Below, piece by piece: positions 24,201-29,768 of a stretch of DNA of 40,665 nucleotides. The stretch comes from a virus. The notes beneath the pieces were generated by a model. It made no database searches and had not been told where the DNA came from. It worked only from the letters and a program-made list of their open reading frames with translations. The stretch's first letter is position 1; each line of letters starts with the position of its first letter. The stretch spans positions 1-40,665 of IMG/VR virus record IMGVR_UViG_3300013306_000009, one strand, 5' to 3'. Position numbers and translations under genes: made by a program.

Positions 24201-25503
24201 CGTTGACGGCGCCCTTGTAGCGATTCTTGATCAGGTCGATCCAGGCATTTACCGAGTCGAGCGGCGTCTTGTACTGGGCGAAGTCCGCGTTGGTGGCCAC
24301 GCCGCCGTACTCGCCTTCGTGCGTGGCCATCGACGCCGAGCCGGCGTTGCCGCTGCCCTTGACCCCGAAGAGCTCGTTGCCGCCGGCCTTGCCGTAGTTC
24401 GACTCGCTGGCCATCATCGCCACGATCCAACTCGGATCGAGGCCGAGCTGCTTGGCCGCGTACGCGGCGTACGGCGCCGCAGAGCGCGCGAAGGCCTGCG
24501 GCGAGCTCGCGTCGATCGAGCCCAGGTCCGTCGAGCTGGTGGCCGGAGTTGTGGCCGGGGTGGCCGGATTCGCCGTTCCGGCCAGCGCACCTGACGGTTG
24601 CTTGGCGCCGGTCTCATACGGCCGCGGGTCGATGAGCTGGTTGAGCGGGTCGCCGTTGCTGGCGTTCTTGCGCACCTCGTAGTGCAGGTGCGGGCTGCCC
24701 TCGGTGCCGCTCTCGCCCATCTGCGCGATCGGCGTGCCGCGTTGCACCTGGTCGCCGATCTTCACGTTGGCGCTCTTGAGGTGCATGTACGCATGCGTCA
24801 GCCCGTCGGCGTCCTGGACGTAGACGATCAGGCCGCCGGCGCCGCCTGGGTCACGGAACACGTTGGTGACCGTGCCCGGCGTGAACGCGTCCACCTCGGT
24901 GCCGATGCCGCCGCCGTTGCTGGGCACCAGGTCGACGCCGCGGTGCGGTGTGCCTGTGCGGTAGTCGCCGGTGTAGGTCGCACCGAAGTCGAACTGCGTC
25001 TTCCAGTTCTTGCCCAGGTCGGGGCCGGCGCTCGCCGACGGCGTGACGCCCACGTCGGTCGGAGTGGCCGGCTCCTCGGTGTGCGGTAACGCGGTCGTCC
25101 CGGTGCCCTGCTGCTGCTGGGGCTGGGTGACGGACCTGAACCAGTCATCGAACTGCTTCAGCGCACCGCTCGGATCGGGGATCTGCGACGGCGACAACTG
25201 AGGGGAGCTCGTACCTGTCAGTTCAGGGGCAGGCGCTGCCGCCGGCGCAGGCTGAGACTGTACCGGCTGCGGCTCGGGGACCAGCCGCTGGTTGATCTTG
25301 GCCTGCTGCTGCGCGAACCAGGTGTCAAAGTCGTTGAGTGCCTGCTGGCCCTGGTCAGTGACCTGCTGACCGTCCGAGGCCGCGGCCTGCACCGCGGGCT
25401 GCGCCGCCGCCGCGATCTGCCGCTTCTGCTGCTCGAACCAGCTATCGAAGTCGTTCAGCGCCGCCTGGCCGGCATCGTCCTGGAGCAGGAAGCCGCCAGG
25501 CAT
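18211..25503 (-). CDS. giant polyvalent ejection-type protein: M23 peptidase, GH73 glucosaminidase, ADP-ribosyltransferase-like domain
   Basis: This encodes 2430 residues, 18% of the genome. In order: three FD-x-WF repeats at ~15-30, 55-70 and 114-128; an M23 metallopeptidase at ~165-300 (HRGVD, His187/Asp191; HLH, His272/His274); a GH73-like glucosaminidase at ~335-470 (ESNYG with Glu367, NELFGVKG); helical linkers; an ADP-ribosyltransferase-like domain at ~833-1140 (YSGT, LYGPGFYTTDD, NLLDMDAPL, VRVLFQSG) resembling ART domains of phage polyvalent proteins; a conserved-looking helical domain at ~1250-1480; then ~900 more residues, mostly helical. The first two domains would open peptidoglycan during DNA entry; the ART-like domain could act on host targets. 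It starts at ATG 25503, straight after the previous stop. Domain roles are from family resemblance; ejection is inferred. Confidence 0.88.
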   Translation of the reverse strand: MPGGFLLQDDAGQAALNDFDSWFEQQKRQIAAAAQPAVQAAASDGQQVTDQGQQALNDFDTWFAQQQAKINQRLVPEPQPVQSQPAPAAAPAPELTGTSSPQLSPSQIPDPSGALKQFDDWFRSVTQPQQQQGTGTTALPHTEEPATPTDVGVTPSASAGPDLGKNWKTQFDFGATYTGDYRTGTPHRGVDLVPSNGGGIGTEVDAFTPGTVTNVFRDPGGAGGLIVYVQDADGLTHAYMHLKSANVKIGDQVQRGTPIAQMGESGTEGSPHLHYEVRKNASNGDPLNQLIDPRPYETGAKQPSGALAGTANPATPATTPATSSTDLGSIDASSPQAFARSAAPYAAYAAKQLGLDPSWIVAMMASESNYGKAGGNELFGVKGSGNAGSASMATHEGEYGGVATNADFAQYKTPLDSVNAWIDLIKNRYKGAVNAPDLPTFVHGLKQGGYFTAAEPEYLGIVSSIANNLGGTVNQTLSTAGNAVTSAGQSALDAATRTSTDVANQAGELVNQGKTALQQANDQLNASMQALQKQLDDQAKANEQWRQQMQANLDAARQQLSSSFDQGVQTARPGFDAINNYARPALESPVGQAVGSVAGPATDFVSRSLTGSTPSEIRDSVLGLPDNLGRLGAGLEAANTEAQRQASEQNPIGAGLSLAQELTGRQLPSGLTEAAGAAPMPPGAQAPDISGPLAAFLKSSNVVPAEQTWTLPFLGPTPVADIIGQAANFLIPTGMEERFAGGAAGAASRAADRAAFGPTQQLPPFRWAGGQIQNARQATTVATSAIGRWARSSVDDIMRELSQGPIGRFLTDESGALDVDKLRQVATSIKDNMTRVYSGTAGDFERADLGRADESALYGPGFYTTDDPRIAGGIVNPAQTGWRARFFKRDGSIDEAQGSKIFPTQAAARAAMRADEDKLLAQYTSLRRSDLPRWDVVPASAPARVEEEGYAQSAATRAGAPTQETYDALQRNIARLEPSIATYQRALETETRPAQRAELQAKLQQAQDILARQRQQLEAADRAPGAVVRPLSVPNDLNLLDMDAPLPQAQAEAIAKRLWGPNALQDPDTAAEVASWSRPEVNGSAVYDLIRGEAGSKAAVNKVLADAGLDGITHQGGNVRPMPNPDTGQPIQHQVRVLFQSGLDKSRTLAGTQAGYAPLGAAAGASTGDENQSPQDRLYRAAGGAFVAGALRRQDPVIAAFEQQALRKGASAQEIAGAVNKARETAGRVFKFSGPIADAANAAFTARPTSEQVLAARQFLRSFGDKAAIQKGAPPTAQTDSNMARMHNWLLELAKQGESQKDWYTNASQAIMDAAGGDKVKAEKLAQLFAIYSPGNTVSANTQMALAAWHQFLEGVPIDVGKGQLDKKATELLVDGKNWDGRKTNNFYRNLMYHIDNDVWKSMGKEDGQTGTTIDIWMMRALKYLKDVPTLGPQGQYEFAQRAIENVAKELGWRPDQVQAAIWSAFKAGTEGTALGEAGYHYGTGLAERAGRVGGDLEASGVGDQLRRVFGLFGQEGAPALPAEKGSRTLYDEAGNAIRNPKKPSEVMTENIPENAGMVSRAAAQTVSAYAAAKAWLQKLPEISWARVFEGAPARDSNGVVVNMGRQITDDEVAHLQQQLGDKVSITPTDNGAWIINHDGEFNRQPNVPGQPKTAGQWVGAPNPEFHKAVDAALESLPGDESLTRTRVRADTTTLTNDWESRPNGEDYADVINRSQRAQAFWDLAHPLAATVRGEGGDAAAAGTSAAVRDLAAGAPGPSPELPSAANVGSRLGNFLTGEGSEAGSIDPRAALRLGGAAAGVASQEGTMSEQDKSDPWGRFGRDIAGGVLGSAAPGTALALAGRNVPRYADLAAQRTPIARPFPGTPRPSMTPGQMVSAYTKQNLLSGAKTSVSNIATQLAELARQPVVAALSGREDDAMAGIKMAGHAVPDAIRNFANAMATGQTTMTAGDTSKFLPFFRILSATDDFFRTLGWAMGAGQEGSRLLRENPGMVASQVLSSNQARIDAAGQRSGAMSVFGENSGTGIGSAISHFKGDLLAATPTDPGLGPRAQAYGKQALGLLVDALVPFSGVPDRIWNIGLRRTPGIGELEALTRAGFHFARGDPEAARRAMGDALTQSVISSAILSNIANGNIRGPDDKEHPNGIKLNGQWYDYSSWGPWAAPIALPAAIVEGVQREGNKPNPNYINAVGNASLKALSNQFYAADMIKVLNQVGEGNAMGALGQLGASYTDRYLPASAALNQATAAWDPILRDPSNEGLRAVLERQQAKIPGVESMLPPTPVMTSGQPEQRRSAGLGELIGMQTRPVSSVQTAINELERNGYSIPDPTRAPKEITRSGRVITLSEDEQRKVAVERGKLIDQAASELVNSSEWKTMTPNEQARALTRIMSRYDDRAANIWASITPDAEIDRRMDQASTRVAGKLQPAGSR

Positions 25504-26046
25504 CTAGAAGGGCGTCCCTGGCGGCATCGGCGGTGGCACGGGTGGTGCGTTCTGTTGCTGCAGCATGGCCTGCTGAATCGCCGCCTGCACCAGAGCCGGG
25601 GGCACCGTCTGGGTTTGCGGCACGAGAGACGGTGGCGGCACTGGTACAGGGGCCGGCGGCGCCGCTGCCAATGGAGGCACGGGTGGCGGCGCCGCAGCCA
25701 GGTTGATGGGCGCAATCGCTGGCGGAGGGCCGGCCGGCAATGACGGCGGCATGGCCTGGAGGCCGTTCTGCTCGAGGCGATCGGGATGCACCAGACCGAT
25801 CGCCTCGGCGACGCGCATGAACTGCTGCGGGTCGCGCTGCGCCTCGTTGCCGAGCCACTCGCGGTCGCCGTCCAGGACCTTCTGACGGTAGAGCGTGCGC
25901 AACAGCTCGTCGCTGACGTGGGTAATGTCCGGCTCGCGCTTATCTGCGGCGCCGCTGAACAGTTGATTGCCGATGACCTCAGCGTCGCGGTTGACCTCTT
26001 CGGTGATCTGATCCCGCAGCAGCGAGACCTCGTTCTGGCTGGGCAT
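25504..26046 (-). CDS. portal-adjacent protein with Pro-rich tail
   Basis: This encodes 180 residues from ATG 26046 (MPSQNEVSLLRDQITEEVN). The N-terminal ~95 residues are helical and charged (LRTLYRQKVLDGDREWLGN; FMRVAEAIGLVHPDRLEQN). The C-terminal half is a Pro/Ala-rich disordered region ending PPMPPGTPF. It sits between portal and the giant ejection protein with only 1 bp on the portal side and none on the other. It could be a portal-associated chaperone or core protein. The family is not recognised. Confidence 0.7.
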   Translation of the reverse strand: MPSQNEVSLLRDQITEEVNRDAEVIGNQLFSGAADKREPDITHVSDELLRTLYRQKVLDGDREWLGNEAQRDPQQFMRVAEAIGLVHPDRLEQNGLQAMPPSLPAGPPPAIAPINLAAAPPPVPPLAAAPPAPVPVPPPSLVPQTQTVPPALVQAAIQQAMLQQQNAPPVPPPMPPGTPF

Positions 26047-26047
26047 G

Positions 26048-28012
26048 TCAGTAGCGGATGCTCTGCTGACCCGGCGGCAGTCCACCCGGTCCTATGCCGC
26101 CACCACCTGCGGCCGCGGCGCCGGCCATGACCTGGGGCCCTGGCGGTGGCTGAACGCCCGCACCGTTCGGGGCCGCTGCCAGAGCACCCATGTCCGGCAC
26201 AGCCGGCGACCCCTCGAACACGCCCGGAGCGGGCGCGCCTTGCGGCACCGCCTGTGTCTGATCGGCCAGCACCCCATTCGCTGCCAGATCGGATGCCTGC
26301 TGCGCGAGCTGCAGGATGTCGCCGCGGCCAGCGAACATGAACACCTGGCTGTCGAGCCACTTCTGGTACTGCGGCGTCTGACGGATGCGGTCGCGCTCCT
26401 TCGAGCGGCGGATCTCGTCAGGGTTATCCCCCAGGTACTCGATCGCCTCGTCGGCACCCCATGTGCCCGCGGCCAGGCGCTCGTGCGCGTAGCGCGCGCG
26501 CATCATGTCGTCGGTCGGGAGCTGCTGCTGCACCTCCCAGCGGATGCGCACAGGCCGATCGAAGTCCTTCGGGCCCAGCCCGATGTAGCCACCTGATCCG
26601 ATCTCGGCTTCACTATCGCCCGCCGAGTATCCGACGTAGATCTTCTCTTTGACCTTGTAGCGCGCCAGGTCCCAGAGTTTCTCGGTCTGACCCTTGAGCA
26701 GCGTCTCGAGGCCGCGGCTCACCGGCGCAACGCGCGTCCGCGAGTAGCTCAGCACCTGGCTGATGGCGAAGCCGGCGCCCTCCATGCCGCCCAGCGTGGT
26801 TACCTTCGGGCTTTCGAGCTGAGCGATCGCGCCATCGATCAGACTCATGTGCTTTTCCAGCGTCGCCGCGTCGGGGTATTCGATGCGCGCAAGCTGGCGG
26901 CCAGGCCCGTTATTGATGATCTCGCCGGGGAGGGGCCCAGGATCGCGCTCACGCGGCTTGCCGTCGTTGCCGATGACTGGCGCTGCGCTCGAATCGCCAA
27001 AGCTCTGGAGTGGACTCAGCAGGTCACGCGCAACGTATTGGGCGTGCATTGCGCGAAGGTACTGGCGGTACTTCACCAGCCAGAGCTTGGTCTGGCTGAT
27101 GCCCCAGCCTACCTTGCGGCTGCGCCAGTAGCTCATCCACAAGCCTGGGCCGAAGTCGTACGGCACGCCGAACGGGTAGCCGTGCTCGAACTGCTTGACG
27201 ATCGCGCTGGTCGGGTTGCCGTTGTAGTTGGTGCCGGCCACGGTCCACGTGCACCACTTCTCATCCCAGTGCTCGTGCATCGTCACGCTGTACGGCAGCA
27301 CGCGCGGGTTGTTTTCAGCCTGGGGGCGGCCAAGCGCCTCGGGCACAATGTTGCCGACCGCGTCCAGGTCGAGGCGATAGCGGCGCAGCGTCGAGCGCAG
27401 CGGGCGCTCGGTGATCTCGAGCACCTCGCACAGACGCCCGCCGCTGAAGACGGGATAGACGCAGCGCGGGTCGACGTACATCCACGAAAACGGCGGCCCT
27501 GCGGCCTTCTTCGCATCCTCAGTGTCGCGCTCGTAGGCGGTGTAGCTCTGGCTGTAGCTGGTATAGCTCTGGCTATAGCGCAAGTCCCAAGCGTCGCGTG
27601 TGAACAGCAGCTTGCTCCAGGCGCCGCCGTCATTCAGCGCAGCGTCGGTGCACTGCGCCATGGTGTCCTGGCCTGGCTCGCGTGTGCCGCACTCCCAGAG
27701 CGTCTCCTCGGTCCAGTGCTCGCGCAGGCTGGCGTTGGTCTGCGCCGTGTCACCCTCGCCTGCCTTGAGCGTGAGTTTCGGGCGCTCCATGGTCATAATC
27801 GCCGTCTGCTGGAACGCCTCCTCGGTGACGTCCGGGTCGCGTGGGTCGACGTTGACCAGCGTGTAGCGCTGGTCCGCGCCGGCCATCGCGGGCACGCGCA
27901 TCTCGCGCTGCTTGCGCGCGTCGTCGAGCTGGCGATCGTCGTCGAGGTACAGGTCGCCGAGCTCACTGGCGAGTGCGCGCAGGTACTCCGCACTCGGTGG
28001 CTTGTCAGCCAT
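26048..28012 (-). CDS. portal protein
   Basis: This encodes 654 residues. Portal-like features are an N-terminal helical region, the segment VDPRCVYPVF typical of portal wing strands ('..vdp..vyp....'), a long central clip/stem region with PGEIINNGPGRQLARIEYP, then helices around SPKVTTLGGMEGAGFAISQ and a disordered Pro/Gly-rich C-terminus (from ~residue 600). The size is close to podoviral and SPP1-like portals. A local duplication YSQSYT-SYSQSYT occurs near residue 150. It lies between terminase and capsid genes as expected. The start ATG overlaps the previous stop (TAATG). Confidence 0.85.
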   Translation of the reverse strand: MADKPPSAEYLRALASELGDLYLDDDRQLDDARKQREMRVPAMAGADQRYTLVNVDPRDPDVTEEAFQQTAIMTMERPKLTLKAGEGDTAQTNASLREHWTEETLWECGTREPGQDTMAQCTDAALNDGGAWSKLLFTRDAWDLRYSQSYTSYSQSYTAYERDTEDAKKAAGPPFSWMYVDPRCVYPVFSGGRLCEVLEITERPLRSTLRRYRLDLDAVGNIVPEALGRPQAENNPRVLPYSVTMHEHWDEKWCTWTVAGTNYNGNPTSAIVKQFEHGYPFGVPYDFGPGLWMSYWRSRKVGWGISQTKLWLVKYRQYLRAMHAQYVARDLLSPLQSFGDSSAAPVIGNDGKPRERDPGPLPGEIINNGPGRQLARIEYPDAATLEKHMSLIDGAIAQLESPKVTTLGGMEGAGFAISQVLSYSRTRVAPVSRGLETLLKGQTEKLWDLARYKVKEKIYVGYSAGDSEAEIGSGGYIGLGPKDFDRPVRIRWEVQQQLPTDDMMRARYAHERLAAGTWGADEAIEYLGDNPDEIRRSKERDRIRQTPQYQKWLDSQVFMFAGRGDILQLAQQASDLAANGVLADQTQAVPQGAPAPGVFEGSPAVPDMGALAAAPNGAGVQPPPGPQVMAGAAAAGGGGIGPGGLPPGQQSIRY

Positions 28013-28263
28013 TAGTGCGTATGCTCAGCCTCGTCACCGAGTGCGTTCATCGGGATGGCCTGCTGTTGCAGGTTTGACAGCGCCTGCTGGAAGAGGCCGC
28101 CGCTGCTGAGGCCGCCGGAGATGGAGTAGAGCGGGTACATGCCGCCCCAGTACGGGCCATAGTGGTAATGGACGGTGGGGATCACCACGTCACAGTGCTC
28201 GCAGTGACGGTGTGGGTAGCCGACGTGGCAGCACGGTCCACGTCCGCCGCAAGCCAGGCTCAT
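28012..28263 (-). CDS. small Cys/His-rich protein
   Basis: This encodes 83 residues with a strong ribosome site (AAAGGAGATCGCGC-ATG). The N-terminal 25 residues contain C5, C11, C12, H13, H18, H20, C21 and C24 (CCHVGYPHRHCEHC), a likely zinc site. The middle is Tyr/Gly-rich (YHYGPYWGGMYPLYSISGG) and the C-terminus helical. Directly upstream of portal, it may be a head-assembly or packaging accessory. The family is not recognised. Confidence 0.7.
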   Translation of the reverse strand: MSLACGGRGPCCHVGYPHRHCEHCDVVIPTVHYHYGPYWGGMYPLYSISGGLSSGGLFQQALSNLQQQAIPMNALGDEAEHTH

Positions 28264-28278
28264 GCGCGATCTCCTTTG

Positions 28279-28455
28279 CTAGCCATTGGCGAGGACCTCG
28301 CGCGCCGCGGCGATCCACGCGGTCTTCAGCGCGTCGGTCATGTCGTCCCATTGCGGCAGGACGTCGCCGCTGATCAACGACACCCAGCCCGTGTTCGTGC
28401 AGTACGCCTCGTAGCAGATCCGCCCCAGGCGCTCGTCCTCAGCTTGCATCGTCAT
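28279..28455 (-). CDS. small conserved-type phage protein (Y-x-x-Y...P-x-W-x-x-M...W-x-x-A-A)
   Basis: This encodes 58 residues from ATG 28455 (overlapping the previous stop as ATGA); the second ATG at 28449 gives 56. The sequence MQAEDERLGRICYEAYC, then SGDVLPQWDDM, then LKTAWIAAAREVL matches a very widespread short phage protein pattern (tyrosine-rich first helix, G-x-x-L-P-x-W, final W-x-A-A-A helix). The function of that family is unknown to me. It follows the primase-polymerase gene. Confidence 0.75.
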   Translation of the reverse strand: MTMQAEDERLGRICYEAYCTNTGWVSLISGDVLPQWDDMTDALKTAWIAAAREVLANG

Positions 28456-29138
28456 CCGCGTACGTACCTCGCCCAGACGTCGTACAGGCCGCGCTGATTC
28501 GATTGAATCATTGGCGGCGACTCGGTCAGCTTGTGGCCGGTGACGGAAAAGAAGCGACGGGCCGTCATCTCCACCCAGTCACGACGTCGACGACCCTCGG
28601 GCAGCGTGCCGCGCACGAAGATGCGATACCCGTCACCGCTCGGCGAGTGCTCGGTGTACGAATCAACCGTGCGCACGATGCGGTCGGCGTCGAGGCGGTG
28701 TTCGCTAATGTGGTCCAGGTCGATGCCGACCAGGCCAAAGCGATAGTTGAGCGCGAAGCTGACACCGTCGTACGGGCGCTGCCCCTGCTTCGGCACCAGG
28801 CGGTCCTGGTACGCGCGCCAGCAGTCCTCGAAGTCCGACCAGGTTGCGATGTCCGCCGGATCCGCCACCTCGCCAGTGAACGGGTCATACGGTGGTTTGG
28901 ACCATCGGTTGTCCGCATACTCGTACGCCCAGTTGGCCCAGGCGTGGTGGCGGCGCAGCTCGAGCGGAATGCTGAGCGGGTCGACACGGAGCGGCCCATT
29001 CGGCGGCGGACCTTTCTGCGGCGCGCGCGCCTTCGGGGTCTGGTACTGCTCAAGCCAGCGCGGCGTGATCACGGCTCGCGCGTGAGTGTAGCGCGCACAG
29101 GTCATGGACTCCATTACCTGTTTAGGAATGGACTCCAT
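28452..29138 (-). CDS. stand-alone AEP primase-polymerase domain (NrS-1/bifunctional prim-pol type)
   Basis: This encodes 228 residues. Residues ~57-202 show the archaeo-eukaryotic primase pattern of phage prim-pols: PLELRRHHAWANW...KPPYDPFTG, GLVGIDLDH (Asp140, Asp142), YTEHSPSGDGYRIF (165-174), and DWVEMTARRFFSVTGH (Glu190, RFF, T200-G-H). These correspond to the catalytic DxD, the sxH-like/SPSG loop and the third acidic site. No helicase domain follows, unlike most relatives. It sits far from the other replication genes, between portal and regulatory genes. It could act as a primer synthase or a repair polymerase, or be a remnant. The start is uncertain because of the repeat at its 5' end. 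Confidence 0.75.
   Translation of the reverse strand: MESIPKQVMESMTCARYTHARAVITPRWLEQYQTPKARAPQKGPPPNGPLRVDPLSIPLELRRHHAWANWAYEYADNRWSKPPYDPFTGEVADPADIATWSDFEDCWRAYQDRLVPKQGQRPYDGVSFALNYRFGLVGIDLDHISEHRLDADRIVRTVDSYTEHSPSGDGYRIFVRGTLPEGRRRRDWVEMTARRFFSVTGHKLTESPPMIQSNQRGLYDVWARYVRG
29104..29138 (-). repeat. tandem palindromic repeats at 5' end of the prim-pol gene
   Basis: ATGGACTCCAT occurs at 29104-29114 and 29128-29138, 24 bp apart. Each copy is an 11-bp palindrome around a central base, and the similarity extends to 17 bp (ATGGACTCCATxACCTG). The copies encode MESI/MESM near the protein start, so they may simply be a small tandem duplication that created a new start codon. As dyads they could also be an operator. 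Confidence 0.7.
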
Positions 29139-29161
29139 GACCTGGGGTAGGCGGTGCAGTG

Positions 29162-29404
29162 CTACGTTGCCGGCTGCACCGCAGCCGGCGCTGCCAGGCG
29201 AGGCCGCGGCCGCGGAATCGGGACCGGCGAGCTGCCGAGCTTGGTGTTCGTGTTGCGCGTCACCTGACTCAGCCACCGACTAAGCGTCGCGATATCGGGC
29301 GGTGCATCTGTACGCACCACAATGCTGAGGCTCGTGTACCAACCATCACTGCCCTCGCGGCTCTGAAACCCTACGAGCTGGCCTGATCCTGTCGAGTCAA
29401 TCAT
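29162..29404 (-). CDS. hypothetical protein, small
   Basis: This encodes 80 residues from ATG 29404, overlapping the previous stop by one base (TGATG). The N-terminal 55 residues are compact (LVGFQSREGSDGWYTSLSI followed by VVRTDAPPD); the C-terminus is Pro/Arg/Ala-rich (PVPIPRPRPRLAAPAAV) and probably disordered. G+C is lower than in the flanking virion genes. It lies in a four-gene set between terminase and portal that may be an inserted regulatory/replication cassette. No family recognised. Confidence 0.6.
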   Translation of the reverse strand: MIDSTGSGQLVGFQSREGSDGWYTSLSIVVRTDAPPDIATLSRWLSQVTRNTNTKLGSSPVPIPRPRPRLAAPAAVQPAT

Positions 29405-29691
29405 CACACTGTCCTCTCTTGCCACTCATGAATCCATGGATCGGGGACCACTTCACGCGCCATACGCGTCATCACCCAGCAGAGCAGCACCCCATCGTGA
29501 TCGAAGGCTGTCACCTCAAGACCTTGAGCCAGCCCCCAGCGAATGAACGCTTCGTTGGCGTTTCGGAGTCGCTGAGCAGATGTCAGCGGATACACCTCGA
29601 GCTTCTCCACCATCTGCCGATCACTCGGCCGACGTCGGCACGTGCCGAAGGCTTCCAGATAGTCCCCCCAAAACTCGGATGGGTTATGCAA
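29404..29691 (-). CDS. hypothetical protein, TTG start
   Basis: This encodes 95 residues if TTG 29691 is used; a stop lies nine codons upstream and no ATG or GTG intervenes, so the true start may be an internal codon. The sequence is alpha/beta: LTSAQRLRNANEAFIRWGL as a helix, then LEVTAFDHDGVLLCWVMTR as strands, ending with a Trp-rich segment (PDPWIHEWQERTV). It has lower G+C than the neighbours. Coupled to the next gene. No family recognised; function unknown. Confidence 0.55.
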   Translation of the reverse strand: MHNPSEFWGDYLEAFGTCRRRPSDRQMVEKLEVYPLTSAQRLRNANEAFIRWGLAQGLEVTAFDHDGVLLCWVMTRMAREVVPDPWIHEWQERTV

Positions 29692-29733
29692 CCGCGGTCG
29701 ACCGATAGCCCGACCTTACGCCTGGACGCGGCA

Positions 29734-29752
29734 GACCCAAGCGTTTTGGGTC
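29734..29752 (-). terminator. hairpin after the regulatory HTH gene
   Basis: GACCCAA (29734-29740), a five-base loop GCGTT and TTGGGTC (29746-29752) form a perfect 7-bp stem 16 bp downstream of the stop at 29769. There is no adjacent T-run on the minus-strand reading, so it may be a weak terminator, an RNA stabiliser or a protein site. Confidence 0.5.
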
Positions 29753-29768
29753 AGGAATGCTGAGAAAT

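Noticed and set aside
27535-27585. Near-tandem repeat encoding YSQSYT twice in the portal gene
   Set aside because: It is a short in-frame duplication without disruption, best explained as slippage inside a coding region. It is noted in the portal entry, not a separate element.
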